DNA from: Stieleria magnilauensis
GTDB taxonomy: Bacteria > Planctomycetota > Planctomycetia > Pirellulales > Pirellulaceae
DNA: 64,000 bases
Direction: 5' to 3'
Assembly: GCA_007753675.1 (NCBI GenBank)
Contig: CP036432.1
Coordinates: forward strand, 8,806,233 to 8,870,232
In this document: positions 57,510-64,000 of the stretch, in pieces
Position numbering within the stretch: the first letter of the stretch is position 1
How the letters are laid out: the number at the start of each line of letters is the position of its first letter
The notes under the pieces: generated by a model
What the model was told of the DNA's origin: nothing
Database searches by the model: none
The model's input: the letters and a program-made list of their open reading frames with translations, nothing else
Translations under genes and position numbers: made by a program

Positions 57510-58130
57510 TGCTAAGTGAAGCGAAAACTAAGCACCATGGCTCCCCTCTCCCCCGATTCCTGACGAGCCTAAGCGAGTCAGGAATTGGGGGAGAGGGGCT
57601 GGGGGTGAGGGGGATTGATTCTGTGCGCGGTTGCTGGATGACGGCAACGATGCGCTTTCGATACCCGGTGGGTCTGGCGGTATGTCGTACGCCGGAAGGC
57701 GACCTACATCAAATCGACTCAGCAGAAATCAACTTCAAATTCATTCGATCGGCCGCGCTGATCACGAGCAAACTCGGTGGCGCGAGATTGCATCGTCGGT
57801 TCATCATGCGGATTCCCCCTCACCCCCGGCCCCTCTCCCCCAAACAAGCCTCTACTCGTCGCAACGTTTTCGATTTCTAAAATCACTTGACGTCCATGAT
57901 CGATCCGAATCAACCCAGAGGCTTGTTCGGGGGAGAGGGGAGCCATTTTCGGGTAAGTCGCTTCTCGATTTAGCGGCATCGCCCAACACCTCCACCAAAA
58001 TTCTTTGAAACACCCGCCCGCCCCGTCCGCTTGGTTCTTCAGTCAAGGACAACGAATGCGGCGAGTGACTCGACGGACTGCCGCCTTCTAAATTCAAAAT
58101 CTCTGTCGAATCGCGTGAAGGTCTAGAACC
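57510..58130. repeat. Intergenic region with CCCCTCTCCCCC inverted repeats
   Basis: 621 bp without a credible gene. CCCCTCTCCCCCGATTCCTGAC near 57544 faces GTCAGGAATTGGGGGAGAGGGG ending near 57597, a strong hairpin. A second pair starts at CCCCTCTCCCCCAAACAAGCC (57831) and closes at GGCTTGTTCGGGGGAGAGGGG near 57945. Such GGGGGAGAGGGG hairpins look like a dispersed element. Confidence 0.75.
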
Positions 58131-58553
58131 ATGTTGAAACGAATCCTGTTCGCTGTCGCTCCGTTGGTGATGATTTTTGGCTCGGTCAGTGCCGATGACG
58201 ACTTGCTGCAATCGCTCGCCGCCCTGGACACGAATCTGATCGCCGCGGCGGAGGCATCGGCCGACAACGTCGCGGATGATCAAGACAACTTCGGGCAAGC
58301 CGACGTCGACGCCTTGCTGGGCGATGACGACAAAGACGAAGACACCATTGCAGCCTGCTTCCGACGCGTCGGATACGGCTACGGTTATTCGTCCAGCTAT
58401 CGCAGCTACGGATACAGCTACGGTTACAGCCGCGGCTACAGCTACTACCGTCCAACCTACAACTACCACTGCTACCGTCCGGTCTCGTACACGTACTACC
58501 ACCCCGTGACCTACCACGTCCCGGTCTACACCAGCTACTGGGCCTGCTACTAA
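58131..58553 (+). CDS. Secreted Tyr-rich small protein
   Basis: 140 residues. A signal peptide (MLKRILFAVAPLVMIFGSVSA) is followed by an acidic part (DVDALLGDDDKDEDTI) and a C-terminal half dominated by Tyr, Ser and Gly (GYGYGYSSSYRSYGYSYGYS), ending YTSYWACY. Two Cys sit early in the Tyr-rich half and near the end. Such regions can stack, crosslink or form fibres; a structural or surface role is a guess. A strong terminator follows at 58600-58644. Confidence 0.8.
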   Translation: MLKRILFAVAPLVMIFGSVSADDDLLQSLAALDTNLIAAAEASADNVADDQDNFGQADVDALLGDDDKDEDTIAACFRRVGYGYGYSSSYRSYGYSYGYSRGYSYYRPTYNYHCYRPVSYTYYHPVTYHVPVYTSYWACY

Positions 58554-58599
58554 GACAGCAGCGTCCCCGAACAACGGTGTCGGCATGCATTGTTACCCA

Positions 58600-58644
58600 C
58601 AGGCCCGGCGAGTGCACTGAATCACTCACCGGGCCTGTTTTTTT
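58600..58644 (+). terminator. Intrinsic terminator after the Tyr-rich gene
   Basis: CAGGCCCGGCGAGTG pairs with CACTCACCGGGCCTG (one unpaired position) over a short loop and is followed by seven Ts. Confidence 0.93.
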
Positions 58645-58676
58645 GACAGCACCCAAACTCTCACGAGACAAATCTC

Positions 58677-59483
58677 ATGAAACGTCATTCTCTCCTTTGC
58701 CGGTGGATGTTCGCGGTGATCGCGGGCGCCCTGATCGGCAATTCCCTGGCCGTCGCACACGCCGACGAAGCCGCATTGCGACGATTGCTGCACGGCCCCG
58801 ATCGTTGCGACCACGTGATCCCGATGCTGCTTCGATACGGTGTCAACAACGACTCCAGTCCGGCCGCAGCGATGAACACGTTTCATCCCTACGGTCCGAT
58901 TGCGATCCCAGCGGCCGAACTGGGCGATCTGGAATTGATTTCGATCACGCGTCATGCCGACACGGCGGCCGGATGTGGCCCATCGTTCGACCTGGTCATC
59001 AAGAACTGCAGCACACGTGATGTCTGCGGTGCGCACGTCACGCTGGTCGGACTGCTCGGACGCATCCGTCCGACCAGCCCCAACGTGACGACCAAACTTG
59101 ATTCGATACCAGCCGGGCAAGCGATTCAAGTCACCGCGACGTTACCGATCCAGTCGCTCGCGATGGGCAATCTGAACGGGCAAGCGATCGCCATGAACCA
59201 AGTCTTGGTCGTCCTCGACAGCTTTGATCAATTCATGGAATCCAACGAAGCGAATAACTTGCGGTTGTACGATGCCGCAACGATCCCGGTGGCGGCGACC
59301 GCGGCCATTGAACCAACCGCCACGACGGAAACGGCGACACCGGATCAAGTGACCAATGTCTCGCAACCGGTCATCGAACCCGCTTCGCCGAGTGATTCAG
59401 GCGTGGGACTTTCCTCGCCCGATCTGCGTTCGGCGATCGATCAGTTCACCGATGGAACCGCCACCGGGCAAGACGCCTCGTAG
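58677..59483 (+). CDS. Secreted protein with a CARDB-like domain
   Basis: 268 residues. A signal peptide (WMFAVIAGALIGNSLAVAHA) is followed by one beta-sandwich-like domain (ELISITRHADTAAGCGPSFD, LVIKNCSTRDVCGAHVTLVG, DSFDQFMESNEANN). The ESNEANN end is the calling card of CARDB/APHP-type adhesion-like domains. A Thr/Ala-rich tail follows. Cys residues in the domain (Cys101 region, NCS, DVC) may form disulfides. It lies 123 bp after the Tyr-rich gene, beyond a terminator, so it has its own promoter. Confidence 0.75.
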   Translation: MKRHSLLCRWMFAVIAGALIGNSLAVAHADEAALRRLLHGPDRCDHVIPMLLRYGVNNDSSPAAAMNTFHPYGPIAIPAAELGDLELISITRHADTAAGCGPSFDLVIKNCSTRDVCGAHVTLVGLLGRIRPTSPNVTTKLDSIPAGQAIQVTATLPIQSLAMGNLNGQAIAMNQVLVVLDSFDQFMESNEANNLRLYDAATIPVAATAAIEPTATTETATPDQVTNVSQPVIEPASPSDSGVGLSSPDLRSAIDQFTDGTATGQDAS

Positions 59484-59503
59484 CAATCCACGAAACAGGG
59501 TCG

Positions 59504-59547
59504 CCTCTCGTCGCGCGAAGGATCGCAATGCGACGAGAGGTTTTTTT
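59504..59547 (+). terminator. Intrinsic terminator after the CARDB-like gene
   Basis: CCTCTCGTCGC (59504-59514) and GCGACGAGAGG (59530-59540) pair perfectly and are followed by seven Ts. The T-run touches the stop codon of the convergent kinase gene. Confidence 0.93.
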
Positions 59548-61894
59548 ACAACGACAAAATCGTATCCTGCTTACTCGACAGCACCGGTGCCAGCACGGAG
59601 CATTGACGCAGGATGTATCGATAGGCGGAGAACGCGGCGAACAAGCCCAACCCCGTCGCCGCAATCGCGATCAACATCACGTGTTTGGCAGCCTCGTTGC
59701 TGACCAACAATAGCGTCGCGCCGAGCAACGGCACCATACAGGCCAACAACAAGTAACGCTCACATCGACGAACTAACGTGGCGACGTGTTGGTCAAACTT
59801 TGGATCTTTCAATTTCGAACGCACCATCCGAGGATACAGCACGGAGATGGCATAGATGCTCAACCCGAAAAACGGGTAGATCGCCGCGACGCCGCCGCAG
59901 ATGACATGGGACAAAAAGAAGTGCCCGACTTCGCGACGCGAAAACTCGGGGTGCATGTACGACAAGATGCTCGGATACAGCACCGCCGCCAGACACCACA
60001 GCAGACCACCGATGACGGCGGCGCGATGAGCAAGCTCCAGCGCCGACGAAAGGTCTTCTTCGGTCGCTTCGTTCCCGGCGGAGGTCGATTCGAGCCCTTT
60101 GACCACACGACTGGTGTAATAAATCGCCAGCAACACCGCCAAGGGATAGGCGACTGAGTTGATACACAGCACCAAAGTGATGAACGTCGTCTGCAACCCC
60201 TCCACTTCCTCGAACAACGCTTCCAACGTGTCCTTGTTGTTATAGAAAAACCCGTACACGCCGGCGATCGCGTTGGGCACCAGGATCAGGGTCGCGGCGA
60301 CCCACCACGGCGATTGACGACTGAGCCAACCCTGCCAGCTCTCGGGTTCTGGATCAAACAACTGCGCCGCGTCGGGGTGCAGTGCCAAGATCAGTCGGGC
60401 TTCCAGTTCCGCGCCCGATCCGATCCGATCGTTGGGATCGAAGGCCAGCGTTTGACGCAGAATTTTTTCCAACAACCTCGCCAGGGCATCTTCGCTTTGC
60501 GACGACGGGGCGCTTAGTGACGAGCGGGCGGTCAGCTGTTGCTCGACCGCATCGGTCCACGATTTCGGCCGCCCTTCGGATTCGAACGGGCGTCTGCCTT
60601 GCCACAGTTCCCACAACAAGATCGCCAACGAATACAAGTCTGCTTTCGGTCCCACCTCCTCGACCGCCGAGAACGTCGTCGCGGAGATCGCGCGGAGGTG
60701 CTCGGGTGCCATGTAGCCGATCGAACCGCCGAAACTGCTGGCCGCTCCGGCGCGTCCGGCGCTGCCGGAAAAGCTGACGTTAAAATCGGCCAGTTTGGGA
60801 ACGCCCTCGGCCGACAACAACACGTTGGCCGGTTTGACGTCGCGGTGCATCACGCCACGTCGATGGGCGCTTTCGAGCGCGCGAGACAATTGGATTCCGA
60901 CCCAGGCAACGGCCATCGGCCAAGACATCGTCCGCAACGCTTCCCGCAGCGCCGACCGTTCGGGAACCGCCTGGGCCGTCTTCAACAACGATCGGTCGAC
61001 CGCATGCAAGATCATCTCGCCGGATCGATCCCAAGGCCGCGTGTGACGCACCCGTTCGACCACGTCGGCCAACGTTCCACCGGGATGAAACTGCATGTAC
61101 AACAAATGCGACGGCGGATCGTCGAGCATGCGTTGATCATAGACGCGCACGATGTTCAGATGATCAAACTGGGCCAACGCCTGGGGTTCGTCACCGGTGC
61201 CCTTGGAAACCTTCAACGCCACCAATCGACTCATCGACAGCTGGCGGGCCAGGTACACGTTGGCGAACGCCCCGCTGCCGAGCGTCTGGATGATCACAAA
61301 GTCATCGACTTGTTGCCCGATTTGAAACTCGGGCGGACGTTTGCGATGGGCAACCGCGGCGGTCGCTTCGGGTTTTGCACTCAACTGCCCGCCCAGCAGT
61401 TCGGCGATCATCGAGTCGTGTTGGGGAAACCGTTTGGCATAGTCGGCCGGATCGAGCACTTCGCCGGCCTCCTTGCGCAACTGGATTTCCTCCATCAACA
61501 AATCCAGCGGCACATCCGCCGCGGTCATCACGTCGGAAAAATGCGTCAAGTAATCTTCGACACGCGGCGTCACGCCCATCTGCGATCCCGTGACCGTGGC
61601 TTCGGAGACACTGGCCATGTCCAATTTGATCAATTCGACCAACAGGAATCGCCGGGTGGTCAGATCGACATCGGGCAGAAACCGCATCAACTCTTGCGGC
61701 GAACTCAACGGGGCGGCTTGCAGGTATTGCTCCAGCGCCTGCTCCAACAACTCATCCAGCTGGTCCAGATCGATCGGCGACGGACCGTCGGATTCCTGGC
61801 TCGGGACGTCGGTGGTCGCGTTGGGATCCACCGACCGGTCCGAACCGGCGGCCGGCCCGGATGTGTCGTCAGTAATGGGTGTCCTGTCGGTCAT
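59546..61894 (-). CDS. Membrane Ser/Thr protein kinase paired with an ECF sigma factor
   Basis: 782 residues. An acidic N-terminal region (1-190) precedes a kinase domain: Gly loop TLGSGAFANVYLA (206-216), Lys228 in VALKVSK, catalytic loop HRDVKPANVLL (Asp352) and APE at 396-398. The usual DFG is DFN (370-372), a variant I associate with planctomycete kinases of this type; the Mg-binding Asp is kept. The C-terminal 270 residues hold about six membrane helices (LVLCINSVAYPLAVLLAIYY, AVIGGLLWCLAAVLYPSIL, VMLIAIAATGLGLFAAFSAY). It diverges from the ECF sigma gene with a 183-bp shared region, which suggests that the kinase controls that sigma factor. Confidence 0.92.
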   Translation of the reverse strand: MTDRTPITDDTSGPAAGSDRSVDPNATTDVPSQESDGPSPIDLDQLDELLEQALEQYLQAAPLSSPQELMRFLPDVDLTTRRFLLVELIKLDMASVSEATVTGSQMGVTPRVEDYLTHFSDVMTAADVPLDLLMEEIQLRKEAGEVLDPADYAKRFPQHDSMIAELLGGQLSAKPEATAAVAHRKRPPEFQIGQQVDDFVIIQTLGSGAFANVYLARQLSMSRLVALKVSKGTGDEPQALAQFDHLNIVRVYDQRMLDDPPSHLLYMQFHPGGTLADVVERVRHTRPWDRSGEMILHAVDRSLLKTAQAVPERSALREALRTMSWPMAVAWVGIQLSRALESAHRRGVMHRDVKPANVLLSAEGVPKLADFNVSFSGSAGRAGAASSFGGSIGYMAPEHLRAISATTFSAVEEVGPKADLYSLAILLWELWQGRRPFESEGRPKSWTDAVEQQLTARSSLSAPSSQSEDALARLLEKILRQTLAFDPNDRIGSGAELEARLILALHPDAAQLFDPEPESWQGWLSRQSPWWVAATLILVPNAIAGVYGFFYNNKDTLEALFEEVEGLQTTFITLVLCINSVAYPLAVLLAIYYTSRVVKGLESTSAGNEATEEDLSSALELAHRAAVIGGLLWCLAAVLYPSILSYMHPEFSRREVGHFFLSHVICGGVAAIYPFFGLSIYAISVLYPRMVRSKLKDPKFDQHVATLVRRCERYLLLACMVPLLGATLLLVSNEAAKHVMLIAIAATGLGLFAAFSAYRYILRQCSVLAPVLSSKQDTILSL

Positions 61895-62077
61895 GGAACG
61901 GAGTAGACGAGCAGGAGAGCGTTTGCCGCGTGCAAACCGCCGGTCGTTTGATCTCCGTTATACTCGTTGGTGACGATTCACGCACCCGTTGCGGAGCAGC
62001 CCAACCGTCGCGGATCAAGCCAATCTGTGCGAATCAACACTGAGCCTTGCCAACCCTTTCCATCAAGACGATTTGAA

Positions 62078-62716
62078 ATGTCCGATGAATCCCCTGCTGA
62101 ATTGGAGCTGATCGAGCGGATCAAACAAAAAGATGCGACGGCGTTGGCGGAATACATCCGGCAGCACCACGCCCAGCTCTCCGGTTTCGTGCGATCGATC
62201 ACCGGCGAACACCTGCTGGCCGTCGTCGAAGTCGATGATTTGGTCCAGGAGGTCTCCGCGGCTGCCCTTGCCGGGCTGGAAACCGCTCCGCTGGACGAGT
62301 ATTCGCCGATGGACTGGCTGCAACAACTCGCCCGTCGACGCGTCGTCGATGCCCATCGCTTTCATTTTGATGCCAAGCGACGCGATGTGAATCGGCAACA
62401 ATCCCTCAACGCCGCCGGCAGCGGCAGTTCGTCCGGCGATTCCGCCCCCGGGCTGGAACAATTGCTGGCCGCCAGCATGACCAGCCCCAGCGCGGCGTTC
62501 AGCCGAGACGTGCGGATGATGCGTATGCAAGCGGCCGTCGAGTCACTCGGTGAAGAACAACGACAAGCGATTCGGATGCGCTATGCCGAAGGATTGCCGA
62601 CCAAGAAGATCGCCGAAAAACTGGGCAAAAGCGACGTGTCGGTTCGTGTCCTGCTCTCGCGCAGCATGCGACAGTTGGAAAAAATCCTCGACGACGTCCG
62701 CCCGACGCGGAAATAG
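62078..62716 (+). CDS. ECF-type RNA polymerase sigma factor
   Basis: 212 residues from ATG 62078 (MSDESPAELELIERI); 37 earlier codons are not family-like. Sigma region 2 has VEVDDLVQEVSAAALAGLE and DWLQQLARRRVVDAHRFHF. A Ser/Gly-rich linker (AAGSGSSSGDSAPG) leads to region 4 with AIRMRYAEGLPTKKIAEKLG and SVRVLLSRSMRQLEKIL. There is no anti-sigma gene next to it; the divergent membrane kinase is the likely regulator, as in planctomycete ECF-kinase pairs. A TATACT hexamer at 61959-61964 might be a -10 element, but no good -35 is seen. Confidence 0.92.
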   Translation: MSDESPAELELIERIKQKDATALAEYIRQHHAQLSGFVRSITGEHLLAVVEVDDLVQEVSAAALAGLETAPLDEYSPMDWLQQLARRRVVDAHRFHFDAKRRDVNRQQSLNAAGSGSSSGDSAPGLEQLLAASMTSPSAAFSRDVRMMRMQAAVESLGEEQRQAIRMRYAEGLPTKKIAEKLGKSDVSVRVLLSRSMRQLEKILDDVRPTRK

Positions 62717-62739
62717 CAGCCGTTGATGGAACGCGGGTT

Positions 62740-62767
62740 GGCAGAATGATTCGGGGCAGAATGATGG
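62740..62767. repeat. GGCAGAATGAT dispersed element, copy 3
   Basis: Exact match of the 28-bp element at 10663-10690, 23 bp after the sigma-factor stop. Confidence 0.85.
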
Positions 62768-62773
62768 CATCGA

Positions 62774-62828
62774 GTAGGGGGCCATGCGGTGCGTGACTGT
62801 CCCGTATGGCATGCACAGCATGCCCTAC
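62774..62828. repeat. GTAGG...GGCATGCACAGCATGCCCTAC repeat, locus 3
   Basis: The right half (62808-62828) equals the right half of the element at 25918-25937, while the left half is degenerate. It sits between the convergent sigma-factor and trhO genes and supplies the TAG stop of trhO at 62825-62827. Confidence 0.85.
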
Positions 62829-63769
62829 TGGTCCTGGTCTTCGGACACTTTCACGCGGCCCTGCTTTTCCCACATCGCTTGCCGCTCGGCGAAGCGTCGT
62901 TTGCGTTCTTCCGAGATTTCGTTGACGCAATTGGGGCAGTGAACACCGGCTTTAAAATCCGGGTGCTGCTGATCCTCTTTCGACACCGGCCATCCGCAAG
63001 CGAAACACATCACATGCTCGCCCTCGGCCAATCCGTGGCCGACCGAAACACGCTGGTCGAACACGAAGCAGTCGCCGTTCCATTTTGACTGCTCCGGCGG
63101 GACGGTTTCCAGATACTTCAAGATGCCGCCGCGGAGGTGGTAGACCTCTTGGAAACCTTTTTGTTTCAGCAGCGCCGTCGACTTTTCACAGCGGATCCCG
63201 CCGGTGCAGTACATCGCGACCTTTTTCTGCTTGGACGGATCGAGCTGCTGGTCGACAAACTCGGGGAACTCGCGAAAGGATTCCGTGTGCGGATTCTGGG
63301 CGCCTTCAAAGCTACCGATGGCGATCTCGTACTCGTTTCGGGTATCGATCAGGACGACTTCGGGATCGGAAATCAAATCGTTCCAGTCCCGCGGATCGAC
63401 ATAGGTTCCGACCGATTCTTGGGGATCGATGCCCTCGACGCCCATTGTCACGATCTCACGTTTCAATCGGACGCGGCTGCGTCGAAACGGTTGTTCGGCG
63501 CACCTGGACTCTTTGACGTCCAGATCCGCGAACTCGGGAATCGACCGCAAGTGGTCCAGCACGGCATCGATGCCGTCGCGCGACCCCGCGATGGTTCCGT
63601 TGATGCCTTCAGTCGCCAACAACAACGATCCCTTGACGTTGTGCTCGACAAGCACCGCTTCGATCGACGGCCGCAAGTCTTGAAACTGCGGCAAGGCGAC
63701 GAATCGGTACAGCGCCGCGACGACGATCGGCAGGTCCTCGTCGGTCCGTTGGTGTGATTCGTTCGACAT
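62825..63769 (-). CDS. trhO: tRNA uridine(34) hydroxylase, rhodanese-like
   Basis: 314 residues from ATG 63769; the upstream codons lie in repeat sequence. TrhO (YceA) makes 5-hydroxyuridine at tRNA wobble position 34 using molecular oxygen. An acylphosphatase-like N-terminal part ([26 protein letters not shown]) is followed by the rhodanese domain with [19 protein letters not shown] and the active-site Cys188 in [12 protein letters not shown] (Cys194 also conserved). A C-terminal Cys-rich segment ([22 protein letters not shown]) may bind zinc. The TAG stop lies in a dispersed repeat. Confidence 0.93.
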   Translation of the reverse strand: MSNESHQRTDEDLPIVVAALYRFVALPQFQDLRPSIEAVLVEHNVKGSLLLATEGINGTIAGSRDGIDAVLDHLRSIPEFADLDVKESRCAEQPFRRSRVRLKREIVTMGVEGIDPQESVGTYVDPRDWNDLISDPEVVLIDTRNEYEIAIGSFEGAQNPHTESFREFPEFVDQQLDPSKQKKVAMYCTGGIRCEKSTALLKQKGFQEVYHLRGGILKYLETVPPEQSKWNGDCFVFDQRVSVGHGLAEGEHVMCFACGWPVSKEDQQHPDFKAGVHCPNCVNEISEERKRRFAERQAMWEKQGRVKVSEDQDQ

Positions 63770-63789
63770 CGTGATAAACAGTGAATCGG

Positions 63790-64000
63790 GTCCGCTGACT
63801 GGGACGCGTTGACTTGAAACGACCTCAGCGCCCCGCCTTCTATCAAGCCCCCGTTGGTGTCCAGCCTTCAGCCGCAACCGTTGGTGCCCAGCCTTTAGCC
63901 GCAACCGTTGGTGCCCAGCCTTTAGGCGCGCCCCATGCCGCCGTCAGGCGCAACCGTTGGTGTCCAGCCTTTAGGCGCTCCCCATGCCGTCGTCAGGCGA
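63790..64000. repeat. Diverged hairpin-repeat cluster, truncated by window end
   Basis: Several copies of GTTGGTGYCCAGCCTTTAGSCGC, starting about 63854, 63889, 63907 and 63954. The text is related to the 81-bp units at 34310-37660. No gene begins in this stretch; it lies upstream of trhO. Confidence 0.75.

Overview
The window looks like chromosomal DNA of a planctomycete, most likely family Pirellulaceae (Rhodopirellula/Stieleria-like). This rests on gene content and style, not on a database match: GC-rich codon use, a short secreted or membrane protein starting with a KFSLRTLL-type segment, a DUF11-repeat surface protein, tetrahydromethanopterin (H4MPT) cofactor genes in a bacterium, an ECF sigma factor divergent from a membrane Ser/Thr kinase, very large secreted/membrane proteins, an oversized SecA, a Kdo transferase (so LPS is made), and many dispersed hairpin repeats.

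Layout. 1-4712: a chromosomal integron. A plus-strand integron integrase gene (3345-4712) diverges from an array of minus-strand gene cassettes separated by five attC-like sites (178-261, 686-772, 1228-1311, 1814-1897, 2559-2642), with a candidate attI at about 3079-3135. 4783-11493: DUF11 surface protein, a secreted esterase translationally coupled to an EboD-like 3-dehydroquinate synthase homologue, and a rhomboid protease. 11494-15017: groES-groEL with its terminator, flanked by inverted copies of a ~100-bp repeat. 15018-18448: Zn-protease, DUF58 protein and RluB-type pseudouridine synthase. 18449-20173: tandem hairpin array and class II FBP aldolase. 20266-22417: pabA-DUF447-beta-RFAP synthase, an overlapping trio matching early H4MPT synthesis. 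22532-34306: secreted alpha/beta hydrolase, pyrK, zinc-ribbon membrane protein, aroC, rpiB, secA and waaA.

34310-37660 is a 9-unit, 81-bp hairpin-repeat array in which two different IS3-family elements sit at almost the same base of neighbouring units. 37690-50067: a small secreted protein, then a two-gene operon encoding a 2582-residue and a ~1190-residue envelope protein. 50527-57509: peroxiredoxin operon, EF-hand protein, CPXCG protein, a SelA-like protein lacking the PLP lysine, a TupA-type ATP-grasp protein, a small membrane protein and a histone-deacetylase-fold protein. 58131-63769: two secreted proteins with strong terminators, the divergent kinase/ECF sigma pair, and trhO. Hairpin repeats reappear at both ends of many intergenic regions, especially where genes converge.

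The most unusual parts are the cassette array with its extended integrase, the giant envelope gene pair (one member looks like an in-frame fusion with an internal second signal peptide), the repeat elements that supply stop codons at convergent gene ends, and the doubly targeted repeat array. No tRNA, rRNA or CRISPR array was seen.
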